Assembly (NCBI RefSeq): GCF_003096675.1
Contig: NZ_QEKW01000007.1
Location: 62,001 to 126,000 of the forward strand
Source: Actinomycetospora cinnamomea
GTDB taxonomy: Bacteria; Actinomycetota; Actinomycetes; Mycobacteriales; Pseudonocardiaceae
DNA: 64,000 nt
Direction: 5' to 3'
Shown here: positions 50,267 to 60,571 of the stretch, piece by piece
Numbering within the stretch: position 1 is the first letter of the stretch
How the letters are laid out: every line of letters begins with the position of its first letter
Notes under the pieces: generated by a model
Told to the model about the DNA's origin: nothing
The model's input: the letters and a program-made list of their open reading frames with translations, nothing else
Database searches by the model: none
Translations under genes and position numbers: made by a program

Positions 50267-50603
50267 CCTCGCGCCCGCGGTCGGAGCGCAGCGCGTCGAT
50301 CGGGGTGCCGGGCAGCGAGTCGTCGTCGGCGAAGAGCCAGCGCAGGATCTCCGCGTCGGCGTAGCCCCCGTCGCGCAGCACCTGGATGGTGCCGGGCAGG
50401 CCCTTGACCACACCCTCGGCGACGAGGAAGGCGGCGGGCACGAGCCAGCGGTCGCCCTCCCGGACCCCCAGCAGCTGCCCCTGTTTGATCATCTGGCTGA
50501 CGCGCGTGCGGGGCACGCCGAGGCGCTCGGCGACCTGGGCGAGCGTGACGACCTCGACGTCGTGGCCCACGACGGCGGCGATGGACTCGGTCACGCGCGT
50601 CAC
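50235..50603 (-). CDS. Rv2175c-like winged-helix DNA-binding protein
   Basis: This 122-residue protein has a helix-turn-helix VTLAQVAERLGVPRTRVSQMIKQGQLLGVREGDRWLVP (about 23-60). The conserved tail is VVKGLPGTIQVLRDGGYADAEILRWLFADDDSLPGTPIDALR. In M. tuberculosis Rv2175c is a DNA-binding substrate of PknL, encoded next to it. The start GTG 50603 is chosen because it overlaps the upstream hydrolase stop as GTGA; the next GTG is at 50594. Residues VTRVTES near the start contain candidate phospho-threonines. Confidence 0.88.
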   Translation of the reverse strand: MTRVTESIAAVVGHDVEVVTLAQVAERLGVPRTRVSQMIKQGQLLGVREGDRWLVPAAFLVAEGVVKGLPGTIQVLRDGGYADAEILRWLFADDDSLPGTPIDALRSDRGREVKRRAQAMAF

Positions 50604-51297
50604 TGTGCCAGAGGGGGCGTCCCTCCGGGTGCGTCCAGCCCCTCCCGCACCAGCACGTCGGGCCGGGCGAGGGCGATGAGGTGCCCGCCGGGCAGCACGA
50701 CGGGCTCGACGCCGGCGCGCCCGCGGGCCAGGCGGACCTGGAAGTCGGCGGGGAAGAAGCGGTCGTCGCGGCCGACCACCACGGTCACGGGCACCTCCGG
50801 CCACGCCGGCAGCGACCAGCCGTCGGTGAAGGGCCGGTCGGACTGGTCGCGCTGGTGCGCCGCGCCCGCGGCCACGACCTCCGGCGGGACGTCGTGGAGG
50901 AACTCGTGGCCGGGTCGAAGCCGGCCTCCTCCCGGCCCGCCGCGCGGACGGCGGCCTCCTTGGCCTCCCGGTGCCCTGAGCGCGTCCACCACTGTCCCGG
51001 CGTCTCGCCGACGGCCGGGATCATGGCGTTGACCAGGACCACCCGCTCCACGGGCCTCCGCCGGGCCACCTCCACCGCGGTGAACCCGCCCAGCGACTGG
51101 CCGACCACCACGGGGTCGGACCGGTCGCCCAGCGCGGCGAGGGCGACCTCGGCGTAGCGCTCGATGCCCGCGGTCGGGTCCTCCGCGGGCAGGTCGACGG
51201 CGATCGCCTCGTCGCCGCGCGCGGCGAGGATCTCGATCACCCGGTGCCAGTACCAGCCCGCCCCACCGGCTCCGGGCAGCAGCAGCCACGTCGTCAC
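50600..51297 (-). pseudogene. Alpha/beta hydrolase with a frameshift
   Basis: The 5' half reads WLLLPGAGGAGWYWHRV...VVGQSLGGFTAVEVA, with the nucleophile elbow GQSLGG, up to EEAGFDP near 50912. The 3' half continues in another frame as HEFLHDVPPEVVAAG...VTVVVGRDDRFFP...VVLPGGHLIALARP, with the catalytic Asp (GRDDRF) and His (GGHLIA). One base missing near 50908-50914, in a GC-rich run, would explain the break. It is either a recent pseudogene or a sequencing error. The GTG start is 51297; the stop overlaps the Rv2175c-like start. Confidence 0.75.
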
Positions 51298-51378
51298 GGG
51301 CGCCACCGTAGAGCTCCTCACCCGTCCGGGGTGCCGCGCGTCGGGCGCGAGGATCCGCCCAGGTCACCGCGGTCCTCG

Positions 51379-51384
51379 TAGCAT
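51379..51384 (+). promoter_or_regulatory. pknL: Candidate -10 of pknL (leaderless)
   Basis: TAGCAT ends 6 nt before the ATG at 51391. No Shine-Dalgarno sequence lies between them. Confidence 0.5.
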
Positions 51385-51390
51385 CGGGCC

Positions 51391-52656
51391 ATGGCCGCAC
51401 CCACCGTCCACCCCGCGGGGACGGTGCTCGAGGGCCGCTACCGCGTGGACGGGCTGCTGGCGCGCGGCGGGATGTCGGTGGTGCACCGGGGTTCCGACCT
51501 GCGCCTCGACCGGCCCGTCGCGATCAAGATCCTCGACCGCACGCTCGCCGCCGACCCGGCCTTCGTGCGGCGCTTCGAGCGCGAGGCGCGGGCGGCGGCC
51601 CGCCTGGCCCACCCCGGGGTCGTCGCCGTCCACGACCAGGGGCGCGACCCCGACGGCACCGTCTTCCTCGTCCTCGAGCTGGTCGAGGGCGGGACCCTGC
51701 GCGACGTGCTGCGCGACGAGGGGCGGCTGCACCCGGCGACGGCGTTGACGGTGGCCGAGCAGGTGGTCACCGCGCTGCAGGTCGCGCACGACCGCGGCCT
51801 GGTCCACCGCGACGTCAAGCCCGAGAACGTGCTCGTCGGCCTGGACGGAACGGTCAAGGTCGCCGACTTCGGTCTGGTCGCCGCGGCGTGGGAGACCGAC
51901 GGTGCCGACGACCCCGAGGGAAACGGGGAGATGGTGCTCGGCACCGTGGCGTACCTGGCGCCCGAGCAGGTCGCCGAGGGCCGGGCCGACGCGCGCAGCG
52001 ACCTCTACGCCGCGGGCGTCGTCCTGTTCGAGCTGCTCACCGGCGCCCCGCCCCACGGCGGGGAGGACGCCGTCACCGTCGCGCGCCGCCACGTGCACTC
52101 CGACGTGCCGCCGCCCTCGGCCCTGGTCGGCGGCATCCCGCGCGCGCTCGACCGGCTGGTGCTGGCCGCGACCAGCCGTGACCCCGAGGCGCGACTCGCA
52201 GACGCCGGCGCCTTCCTCGCCGCCGCGCGGGGCGTGCGCATCGACGCCGACCTGCCCTTCCACCCCGTCCCGCCGCCGCGGCGACGCGCCGGGAGCGCGG
52301 GATCCCGGCCGCTGCGCGGAACGCGCCTGCTCGACCTCGACGAGGGGCCGGGCGACCCGCCGCGCCGCGGGCCGTGGGACGACCTCGACGAGGACCTCGA
52401 GGAAGAGGCGGACCTCGACGACCTCGCGGAGGACGAGCCCGAGGACGAGCCCGAGGACGACGGGCCCGCCCGGACGGGCCGCCGCGGCCGCCGCAGCCCC
52501 GACGCGCCGGTGGACGACGTCGACGTGGCCATCGAGACCATCGAACGCCGGCGCGCCCGCGCCCGGTCCCGGCGCCTGCTCGCGGCCTGGTTGGTGCTGG
52601 TCAGCGCCGCGACCGTCGCCGCGGGCGCCGCGGGGTGGGGGCTGGGCCTGCCCTGA
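51391..52656 (+). CDS. pknL: Ser/Thr protein kinase PknL
   Basis: This 421-residue receptor-type kinase has the Gly-rich loop LLARGGMSVVHRG, ATP lysine K46 (VAIKIL), catalytic HRDVKPEN with D141, DFG at 159-161 and the activation segment with GTVAYLAPEQV. A juxtamembrane stretch (about 320-355) is very acidic (DLDEDLEEEADLDDLAEDEPEDEPEDD split by short gaps). A membrane helix ends the protein, with no PASTA or other sensor domain, as in mycobacterial PknL. The Rv2175c-like protein encoded nearby is its likely substrate. Confidence 0.88.
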   Translation: MAAPTVHPAGTVLEGRYRVDGLLARGGMSVVHRGSDLRLDRPVAIKILDRTLAADPAFVRRFEREARAAARLAHPGVVAVHDQGRDPDGTVFLVLELVEGGTLRDVLRDEGRLHPATALTVAEQVVTALQVAHDRGLVHRDVKPENVLVGLDGTVKVADFGLVAAAWETDGADDPEGNGEMVLGTVAYLAPEQVAEGRADARSDLYAAGVVLFELLTGAPPHGGEDAVTVARRHVHSDVPPPSALVGGIPRALDRLVLAATSRDPEARLADAGAFLAAARGVRIDADLPFHPVPPPRRRAGSAGSRPLRGTRLLDLDEGPGDPPRRGPWDDLDEDLEEEADLDDLAEDEPEDEPEDDGPARTGRRGRRSPDAPVDDVDVAIETIERRRARARSRRLLAAWLVLVSAATVAAGAAGWGLGLP

Positions 52657-52682
52657 TCGCGCCTACCTGCGCCGACCCGCGC

Positions 52683-54146
<1,464 letters not shown>

Positions 54147-54665
54147 TCACGTCCCGGTGGGGTCCTCCCCACCGTGCAGACGCCGCCAGTGGGCGTCGAT
54201 GACCCGCCACCGGGCGAGGTTGTGGCGGGCGTCGGCCAGCGCGTCATGCGCGTCGGCCGGCGGCGTCGGTAGCTCGGGGCGGCCCACGTCCTCCCACCGC
54301 TGGCGCAGGTCGCGGGTGAAGCGCGGCAGCGCCCGCGGGAGGTCCGGCATGGCTCCCCACAGCTGGGCGATCGCGACATGGTCGTAGGCGGCGTACCAGG
54401 CCCACAGCTCGGCGGGGCCCTCGCCGGCGGTGACGAACTCGTAGAACGCCTCGCGGATGGCCAGCCGGCTGCGCCACGCCGGGTCCGACATCGGGGGCAG
54501 CTTGTCGAGGACGTTGCGGCGCACCCACGGGCCGGCCCGCATCGGGTCGAACTGGGTGGAGATCGCGTAGAACTCGCGGCCCTGCTCGTCGACCGCGCCG
54601 AGCGACACCAGCTCGATGGTGGTCCCGTCCTCGATGAACTCGCAGTCGTAGAAGTACCGGGCCAC
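54147..54665 (-). CDS. Rv2179c-type 3'-5' exoribonuclease
   Basis: This 172-residue DEDDh-type exonuclease has the Asp/Glu pair D7 and E9 in YFYDCEF, D95 in AAYDHVA, and H140 with D145 in ADAHDALADARHN, the four acids and the His expected for two-metal catalysis. Rv2179c was shown to be an RNase with specificity for 3' overhangs, preferring adenylated ends. The GTG at 54665 has a possible -10 (GACAAT) 6 nt upstream. It lies between the DAHP synthase and acyltransferase genes. Confidence 0.88.
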   Translation of the reverse strand: MARYFYDCEFIEDGTTIELVSLGAVDEQGREFYAISTQFDPMRAGPWVRRNVLDKLPPMSDPAWRSRLAIREAFYEFVTAGEGPAELWAWYAAYDHVAIAQLWGAMPDLPRALPRFTRDLRQRWEDVGRPELPTPPADAHDALADARHNLARWRVIDAHWRRLHGGEDPTGT

Positions 54666-54691
54666 GCCTCCATTGTCGCGTCACGCGCAGG

Positions 54692-55384
54692 TCAGGCCGC
54701 CTCCGGGGCCTCCTGCTCCTTCTTCGCGGTGCTGGCGTAGACGTCGACGTACTCCTGCTCCGAGAGCACCCGGATCGCGTCCATGACCTCGTCGGTGATC
54801 GCCCGCTCGACCTGCCGGTCGTCGGTGATGCCGTGGTAGCGGGAGAAGTCGAGGGGGGCGCCGATGCGGATCCCGATCCGGTGGGGCCGCCAGAACCGGG
54901 AGCCCACGGGGTTGGCCTTGTCCGTGTCGATCATCGCGACGGGGACGACGGGCACGCCCGCCTCGAGCGCCATGCGCGCCACCCCGGTCCGGCCCTTGTA
55001 GAGACGGCCGTCGGGCGAGCGCGTGCCCTCCGGGTAGATGCCGAACAGCCGGCCCTCGCGCAGCACCCCGATCCCCGTGTCCAGCGCGGCCCGCGCGGCG
55101 CGCCCGTTGCCCCGCTCGATCGGGATCTGGCCCATGCCCGTGAAGAACCAGCGCTTGAGCGTGCCGACCACCCCGGGCTGGGTGAAGTACTCGGCCTTGG
55201 CGGGAAAGGACATCCGCCGCGGCACCATCAGCGGCAGCACGAACGAGTCGATCACCGCCAGGTGGTTCGACGCGACCAGCGCCCCGCCGCGGCGCGGGAG
55301 GTGCTGAGCTCCCTCGACCCGCGGCCGGAACGCCACGCGCATGAGGGGTCCGAGCAGCACCCACTTCATCAGCCAGTACAGCAC
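54692..55384 (-). CDS. 1-acyl-sn-glycerol-3-phosphate acyltransferase (PlsC family, Rv2182c-like)
   Basis: This 230-residue acyltransferase has motif I SNHLAVIDS (H-x4-D, catalytic), GQIPIERGN, motif III IYPEGTRSPDG and motif IV VPVVPVAMI. It makes phosphatidic acid for membrane lipids. The start is GTG 55384. A -10-like TACCCT (minus, 55422-55427) would give a roughly 30-nt leader with GAGGAG. It diverges from the hydrolase at 55996; the mycobacterial neighbour Rv2183c is not seen. Confidence 0.88.
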   Translation of the reverse strand: MLYWLMKWVLLGPLMRVAFRPRVEGAQHLPRRGGALVASNHLAVIDSFVLPLMVPRRMSFPAKAEYFTQPGVVGTLKRWFFTGMGQIPIERGNGRAARAALDTGIGVLREGRLFGIYPEGTRSPDGRLYKGRTGVARMALEAGVPVVPVAMIDTDKANPVGSRFWRPHRIGIRIGAPLDFSRYHGITDDRQVERAITDEVMDAIRVLSEQEYVDVYASTAKKEQEAPEAA

Positions 55385-55995
55385 CGCGCGCTCCCGTCCC
55401 GTGCTCCTCGACCGGGGGGTCAGGGTAGGCCCGGAGTCGGGCGACGACGACCCCTCGACGCGCCGCGCGGCGTCGAGCAGTGGTACGCGCCCGCCGCCCG
55501 GTGCGGACCCCCCGGTGCTCGAGGCGCCGAGAACCGTGTGGGGGGTCCTGCCCCGCCACGACCTCCTCGCCGCGCCCGCGGAGCTCGGGCGCGTGTGCTG
55601 CCGGCGTGGCTCCCCGGCCTCCGGTGACGAAGTCCGCGATAGGCGCGGACGTCGTCACCGAGGTGTCACGCGCCCGGCGCCGCGCACAGCACCAGCAGCA
55701 GCACCGGCCCGCCCCGACGCCCTGGAGCCCGCGTCGGCGTCATGCCCCCGGGGGCGGCCCCCGGCGCCGTCGAGGCGCACCACGGGTGCGCCGCCGTGAT
55801 GGTGTCACCTGCACCCACCCGGGGGCTCCACGGGAGGACCCCGCCGCGACCGCCGCGCGCCCGTCCGGACCAGCGTGCGGACCGCCCGGCGCGCCGGGCC
55901 CCCCGCCGCGTGACCCGACCGTGTGGGACGTGCCACGATGGGGTTCTCCCACCGCTCCCCGCCCCTTCGTCCGAGTGCGCGATCCGGAGGACCAC
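55385..55995. other. 611-bp divergent gap with two hairpins
   Basis: No gene is called. CTCGACGC (55454-55461) pairs with 55470-55477. GGACCCCCC (55505-55513) pairs with 55540-55548, and the inner bases GGT-CTCG and CGAG-ACC extend that stem. Upstream genes on both sides point away, so these stems are not terminators of known genes. A 25-residue hydrophobic frame at about 55666-55742 is too short to call. Confidence 0.55.
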
Positions 55996-56808
55996 GTGCC
56001 CGTCATGCCCGGAGCCGAGCCCTTCGCCTCCGACCCCGGCGACGGCTCGCGGGAGATCGGCGTGGTGCTCAGCCACGGACTCACGGGCACGCCCCAGAGC
56101 ATGCGGGCGTGGGGGGAGCACCTGGCCGCCCACGGCATCGGAGTCCGCGGGCCGCGGCTGCCGGGGCACGGCACCCGGTGGCAGGACCTCAACCGCACCC
56201 GCTGGCCCGACTGGTACGCCACCGTCGAGCGCGCGGTCGACGAACTGCGCGGCGAGTACCGCTCGGTCTTCGTCTTCGGCCAGTCGATGGGCGGCACCCT
56301 GACGCTGCGCCTCGCCCAGGAGCGGGGCGACGACCTCGCCGGCATCGCGCTGGTCAACCCGTCGGTGACGACGCTGCGCCGCGACGCCGCGGTCGCGCCG
56401 TACATCCAGTGGCTGGTGCCCTGGGTGCCCGGCGTGGCCAACGACATCAAGAAGCCGGGGGTCACCGAGCTGGCCTACGACCGGCTGCCCACCCGCGCGG
56501 CGGTCTCGCTCACGGCCCTCTGGCGGCTGGTCCGGGCCGAGCTCGACCGGGTGCGCTGCCCGGTGCTGCTCTTCCGCTCCCCCAGCGACCACGTGGTCGA
56601 GCCGCTGAGCAGCGAGCTCGTGCTCTCCGGCATCGGCTCGGACGACGTCACCGACGTCGTGCTCGCCGACAGCCACCACGTGGCCACCCTCGACAACGAC
56701 GCCCCGACGATCTTCGCCGACAGCGTGGCGTTCGTCCGCCGTGTGCACGCCGCCCGCACCGGCAACCCCGCCGACCCCGCCGGCTCCATCCCAGGGACAC
56801 CCGCATGA
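55996..56808 (+). CDS. Alpha/beta hydrolase (carboxylesterase/monoglyceride lipase type)
   Basis: This 270-residue hydrolase is of the Est30 type. VVLSHGLTGTPQSM forms the oxyanion region, the nucleophile is S97 in FVFGQSMGGTL, the acid is in LFRSPSDHVVEP and the His is in LADSHHVATLDND. Substrates are probably short acyl esters or monoglycerides. GTG 55996 is chosen over ATG 56005 because GGAGG (55986-55990) lies 5 nt before it. Its stop overlaps the next gene as ATGA. Confidence 0.87.
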   Translation: MPVMPGAEPFASDPGDGSREIGVVLSHGLTGTPQSMRAWGEHLAAHGIGVRGPRLPGHGTRWQDLNRTRWPDWYATVERAVDELRGEYRSVFVFGQSMGGTLTLRLAQERGDDLAGIALVNPSVTTLRRDAAVAPYIQWLVPWVPGVANDIKKPGVTELAYDRLPTRAAVSLTALWRLVRAELDRVRCPVLLFRSPSDHVVEPLSSELVLSGIGSDDVTDVVLADSHHVATLDNDAPTIFADSVAFVRRVHAARTGNPADPAGSIPGTPA

Positions 56809-57482
56809 CGCCGCCCGATCCGGACGACACCCGACCCGACCCCGGCCCCGACAGCGGCCGTCCCGACTCCGCGCGCCCCGACACGGCCCGCTCCCAGAGC
56901 GGATCGGAGCCGACGGGGCCCGACGACTCCCGCCGTCCCGGCCTGCCCGACGACATCGACGCGGCCTTCGCCTCGATCGTCGCCGACTGGGCGGCGGCCG
57001 GGGCGCCGCGCTGGCCCGACGAGCCGTTCGACCCCGACGTCCGTCGCGAGGACGGCCCCTCGTCCGGCCTCGGTACCGCGACGCCGCCCGGCGGCGCGGA
57101 GCTCGGCTCGCAGGGCACCGACCTGTCGCCCGCCCCGCCGGCCCCGCCCGCCCCGCGGCCCCAGGGCGAGGTGCGCCCCACGCCGCCGGTGCCCCCGAAG
57201 CCCCCGGCGGCGCGGCCGACCCCGCCGCCCGAGGACGAGCACTTCGTGCCGCCCGAGCCGCCGCCGCTGCCGCGCCTGGGTCTGAGCAGCATGCTCGGGC
57301 TCGGCATGCTCGTGATCGGTGTCGTGCTGCTCGCCGTGCCCGGGCTGCTGGGCGGCCCGGTGGGTCTCGGCATCGTCCCGGGCCTGCTGGCCATGACCGC
57401 CGGCCTCGGCTGGCTCGTGTTCGGGCTGCGCCGCGGCCGCGACGAGGGCACGCACGGCTCGGACGACGGCGCCGTCCTCTAA
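56805..57482 (+). CDS. Proline-rich membrane protein of unknown function
   Basis: This 225-residue protein has an Asp/Pro/Ser-rich head with a short ordered stretch (LPDDIDAAFASIVADWAAAGAPRWPDEPFDPD, about 47-80) and a Pro-rich linker (about 108-150). Two membrane helices at the C-terminus (MLGLGMLVIGVVLLAVPGLLG and GIVPGLLAMTAGLGWLVFGL) end in RRGRDEGTHGSDDGAVL. It is coupled to the hydrolase by an ATGA overlap, so the two may act together at the membrane. It converges on the ROK kinase with 16 bp between stops. Confidence 0.78.
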   Translation: MTPPDPDDTRPDPGPDSGRPDSARPDTARSQSGSEPTGPDDSRRPGLPDDIDAAFASIVADWAAAGAPRWPDEPFDPDVRREDGPSSGLGTATPPGGAELGSQGTDLSPAPPAPPAPRPQGEVRPTPPVPPKPPAARPTPPPEDEHFVPPEPPPLPRLGLSSMLGLGMLVIGVVLLAVPGLLGGPVGLGIVPGLLAMTAGLGWLVFGLRRGRDEGTHGSDDGAVL

Positions 57483-57498
57483 CCCCGGCTGGCTCCGG

Positions 57499-58440
57499 CT
57501 AGCTCCACCCGCGTTCCCGCGCGTCGATCGCCGCGCCGACCATGCCGGCGCGGCCTCCGAGCATCGCCGGGTGCACGGCGGCCAGGCGTCGGTGTCGCCC
57601 GCCGGTGACGTCCTCGACGTACCGCCGGCGGGCACGCTCGAGGTAGAGGTCGGCCGACGCGGACACCTCGCCGCCCACGACGACGACATCGGGATCGAAC
57701 ACGTCGGCGACCAGGGCCAGCGCCTGGCCCAGCCAGTCGGCGAACTCGTCGACCACCCGGCACGCGAGCTCGTCGCCCTGCTCGGCGGCCCGGGCGACGT
57801 CGCGGCCGGTGATCGGCTGGGCGCGCTCCCACGGGGCGCGCAACAGGGAGAAGTCGTCGGTGGCGTTGACCAGCTCCTCCGCCGAGCGGCCGAGCGCGGT
57901 GCCGCTGCAGTAGCGCTCGAGACAGCCGCGCTTGCCGCACGGGCAGGGCCGGCCGTCACGGACGACGGTGAGGTGCCCGAGCTCCGGGGCGACGCCGTGG
58001 GCACCGCGGAACACGGTGCCGTCGAGGAGCAGCGCCGCCCCGATCCCGGTACCCAGCGCCACGAGCACCGCCACCGACGCCCCGGCGGCCGCGCCCACCC
58101 GGTGCTCGGCGAGACCCGCGGCGTTGGCGTCGTGCTCGAGGACCACGGGCAGCCCGAGGCGTGCGGCGAGCCGGTCGGCGACCGGGTCGTCGCGCCACGG
58201 CAGGTGCGCGCCGAAGGCGACGGTGCGCCGGTCGGGGTCGACGAAGCCGGCGACCGCCAGCCCCACCGCCGCCACCGGGTGGCCGGCGCCGAGCCGGCCG
58301 ACGAGCCCGGCGACCGCGTCGTCGAGCGCGTCCGGGTCGTCCGCGGTGGGAGCCGACGCCTCGGCGAGGACCGTGCCCTCGCCGTCCACCACCCCGGCGC
58401 GCACGGAGGTCCCGCCGACGTCGACGCCGACGGTCAGCAC
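57499..58440 (-). CDS. ROK family glucokinase
   Basis: This 313-residue sugar kinase has the N-terminal phosphate loop VGVDVGGTSVRAGVVD, LEHDANAAGLAEH with the catalytic Asp, VALGTGIGAALLLDG, and the ROK zinc motif CPCGKRGCLERYCSG. It phosphorylates glucose or a related hexose, most likely a glucokinase. The start is GTG 58440, overlapping the upstream stop by 7 bp. It is the last gene of the leftward SRPBCC-ArsA-DUF-ROK run. Confidence 0.88.
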   Translation of the reverse strand: MLTVGVDVGGTSVRAGVVDGEGTVLAEASAPTADDPDALDDAVAGLVGRLGAGHPVAAVGLAVAGFVDPDRRTVAFGAHLPWRDDPVADRLAARLGLPVVLEHDANAAGLAEHRVGAAAGASVAVLVALGTGIGAALLLDGTVFRGAHGVAPELGHLTVVRDGRPCPCGKRGCLERYCSGTALGRSAEELVNATDDFSLLRAPWERAQPITGRDVARAAEQGDELACRVVDEFADWLGQALALVADVFDPDVVVVGGEVSASADLYLERARRRYVEDVTGGRHRRLAAVHPAMLGGRAGMVGAAIDARERGWS

Positions 58441-59342
58441 GAGGCGCCGCTGTCGGGGCCCTCGGCGCCGTCCCGTCGGGGTGGGCGGCGGATCGCGATC
58501 CGCTGCACCGAGGGGCGCGCGGTGCCGCCGGACGCGGGGGGCGCGACGCGGGCACCCCGCGCCGGCCGCGCCGCTCGCGGGGCTTCCGGGGCGGGATCGG
58601 GCGGCGCGCCCGTCGGCGGGACCTCCGTCGTCCCGTCCGTGCCGGGGACGCCCAGCCCGCGGAAGGCGGCGGAGCGGGGCGAGGCCCGCCGGACCGGTGG
58701 CCGGCGCCGCCCACCCGCGGACGGCGGTCCGGGCGGCTCGGCGGTGGCGTCGGCGCCGGGCGCGCCGGTGGCGTCGGAAGTGGCGTCGGAAGTGGCGTCG
58801 GCGGTGGCGTCGGCGGTGGGCGCGTCGTCCGTCGGGACCGCGTGCTCGTCCCGGGGCGCGGCGGCGTCCTGCGGCTCCTCGCGCGCCGCGGCCTGTGTGG
58901 CGGGCGGCCCCGTGCCCCAGCCGTCCCACGCGCCCCACTCGGGCGGCCAGCCCGGCGGGGGCCCGGGATCGCCGCCCGGCGGCGGCGTGGGGTGGGCCGT
59001 GGACGTCGGAGTGTGGTGCGCGTGGCCCGGGTCCTGGTGGGCCTGGACCATGAGCCGCAGCAGCGCCATGACGCCCGAGGCGTGCTCGGCGAGGCGGGCG
59101 GTCAGCTCGGGCTGCTCCCCGCGCAGGGCGGCGACGAGCGCGCAGAGCGGACACCACGTGCACGGCCCGGCGCTCTGAGCGGGGCGAGGACCCGGCGCGC
59201 CGGGGGCACGGTCCACCCGCGTGCCCAGCCAGTCCAGCAGCGCGGACGCCGTGGCGCGCGCCTCCTCGGTCAGCCGCTCCTGCGCGGCGCGACCGGCGTC
59301 CCCGGCGGCGTCGCTCGACCCGCCCCCCTGCGGCCCGCTCAC
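58434..59342 (-). CDS. Conserved protein with CxxCxxC motif and low-complexity tail
   Basis: This 302-residue protein has an ordered N-terminal part (about 20-115) with RLTEEARATASALLDWLGTRV, a Cys cluster CTWCPLC in SAGPCTWCPLCALVAALRG, and LTARLAEHASGVMALLRLMVQ. The remaining 180 residues are Pro/Ala/Asp-rich, including ADATADATSDATSDAT repeats. The Cys cluster may bind zinc. The GTG at 59342 overlaps the ArsA-type stop as GTGA and its own stop overlaps the ROK kinase start, so all three are tightly coupled. I suspect the DUF5304 family. Function unknown. Confidence 0.75.
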   Translation of the reverse strand: MSGPQGGGSSDAAGDAGRAAQERLTEEARATASALLDWLGTRVDRAPGAPGPRPAQSAGPCTWCPLCALVAALRGEQPELTARLAEHASGVMALLRLMVQAHQDPGHAHHTPTSTAHPTPPPGGDPGPPPGWPPEWGAWDGWGTGPPATQAAAREEPQDAAAPRDEHAVPTDDAPTADATADATSDATSDATGAPGADATAEPPGPPSAGGRRRPPVRRASPRSAAFRGLGVPGTDGTTEVPPTGAPPDPAPEAPRAARPARGARVAPPASGGTARPSVQRIAIRRPPRRDGAEGPDSGASC

Positions 59343-60571
59343 CGCATCCACACGGCGGGATCGGGGCGGAAGACGACGGACAGCACGTCCTCCTCCAGAT
59401 CGGCACCCGTCACCTCGCAACGGCGCAGGACCGGGGGCAGCGCGACCGCGCGGCGCCGGCCGTCGACGGTGACGGCGAGCTCGTCGCCGATCCGCGCGAG
59501 GTCCACCGCCGCGTCGCCGATGCCGACGACGTGCAGGTCGAGCACGAACTCGCTGTCCGGCGCCGTGCCGACGCCGCCGGTGCGCCGCACCGCGACCAGG
59601 GCGCGCCCGACCGGTCCGTCGAGCGGGTCGTCACCCCCGTAGATGACCTCGGCCAGCTCGGCCAGCGCCTCGACGCCCACCGGCTCGCCGGCCTCGTGCG
59701 GCACGCGACGCACCGGGACGTCGCCGCCGACGCCCGACAGCTCGGCGAGCACCGCCTCCTGCTCCTCACGTCGAGCCCGCACCCACGACGCAGCGGGGCC
59801 GCGACCATGGCCGGCGTCGGGCACCAGGCGGTTGGCGACGATGCCGTCGACGTGCAGGCCGTGCAGAGCCAGCGCGGTCAGCGTGCGGCGGGTCTCGGCC
59901 GCCACGACGCGCTCAGGGGTGAGCACGAGGCGGATCGTCGTGGTGCGGTGGTCGGCGAGCAGGTCGCGCAGGCCGGCGAGCTGCTCGGCCAGGCGCGAGA
60001 GCGACGCCGCGGCGGTGTCCCACTTCGCGACCGTCGCGCTGCTGCCGGCGAGGCCCGCGAGGACCCCCCGCACGGCGCGGCGGTGGGCCGGGAACAGCCG
60101 CTCGAGGTAGGAGCCGAGCGCCTCGGGCAGGGCCAGCAGGCGCAGGGTCTCGGCGGTGGGCCCGCAGTCGACGACGACGACCTCCCAGGGGCCGTCGACG
60201 GTCGCGCGGCGCACGTCCTCGAGGGCGAGCAGCTCCTCCACGCCGGGCAGGACGGTCAGCTCGTCGGCGACCATCTCGTCGACGCCGGCGCCTGCGAGCA
60301 GCGTGCGCAGCTGGGCGCGCAGCGGCTCCCACGCGTCGTCGACGAGCGCGCGGGTGTCGATGTGGGCGGCGAACAGCCCGGGATACGCGCGCGGCGCCAC
60401 CTCCACCGGCGTGCCGTCGAGGCGGGCGGCGAACGCGTCACCGAGCGAGTGGGCGGGATCGGCCGACAGGACGAGCACCTTGCGCCCGCCGCGGGCGAGC
60501 GCGACCGCCGTCGCCGCCGCCGCGGTCGTCTTGCCGACGCCGCCCTTGCCCGTGAACAGCAGGACCCGCAC
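59339..60571 (-). CDS. ArsA-type ATPase (Rv2184c-like)
   Basis: This 410-residue ATPase of the ArsA/Get3 class has the deviant Walker A FTGKGGVGKTTAAAATA (6-22), switch I VLSADPAHSLGDAF and VVVVDCGPTAETLRLL (Walker B/switch II). It is monomeric with one P-loop. No arsenite-efflux gene is near, and the family member at this locus in mycobacteria is of unknown role. The GTG at 60571 abuts the SRPBCC stop (TGAGTG). Confidence 0.85.
   Translation of the reverse strand: MRVLLFTGKGGVGKTTAAAATAVALARGGRKVLVLSADPAHSLGDAFAARLDGTPVEVAPRAYPGLFAAHIDTRALVDDAWEPLRAQLRTLLAGAGVDEMVADELTVLPGVEELLALEDVRRATVDGPWEVVVVDCGPTAETLRLLALPEALGSYLERLFPAHRRAVRGVLAGLAGSSATVAKWDTAAASLSRLAEQLAGLRDLLADHRTTTIRLVLTPERVVAAETRRTLTALALHGLHVDGIVANRLVPDAGHGRGPAASWVRARREEQEAVLAELSGVGGDVPVRRVPHEAGEPVGVEALAELAEVIYGGDDPLDGPVGRALVAVRRTGGVGTAPDSEFVLDLHVVGIGDAAVDLARIGDELAVTVDGRRRAVALPPVLRRCEVTGADLEEDVLSVVFRPDPAVWMR

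Noticed and set aside
55666-55742. 25-residue hydrophobic peptide frame in the divergent gap
   Set aside because: Too short, no convincing ribosome-binding site, and no family resemblance; it may be chance.
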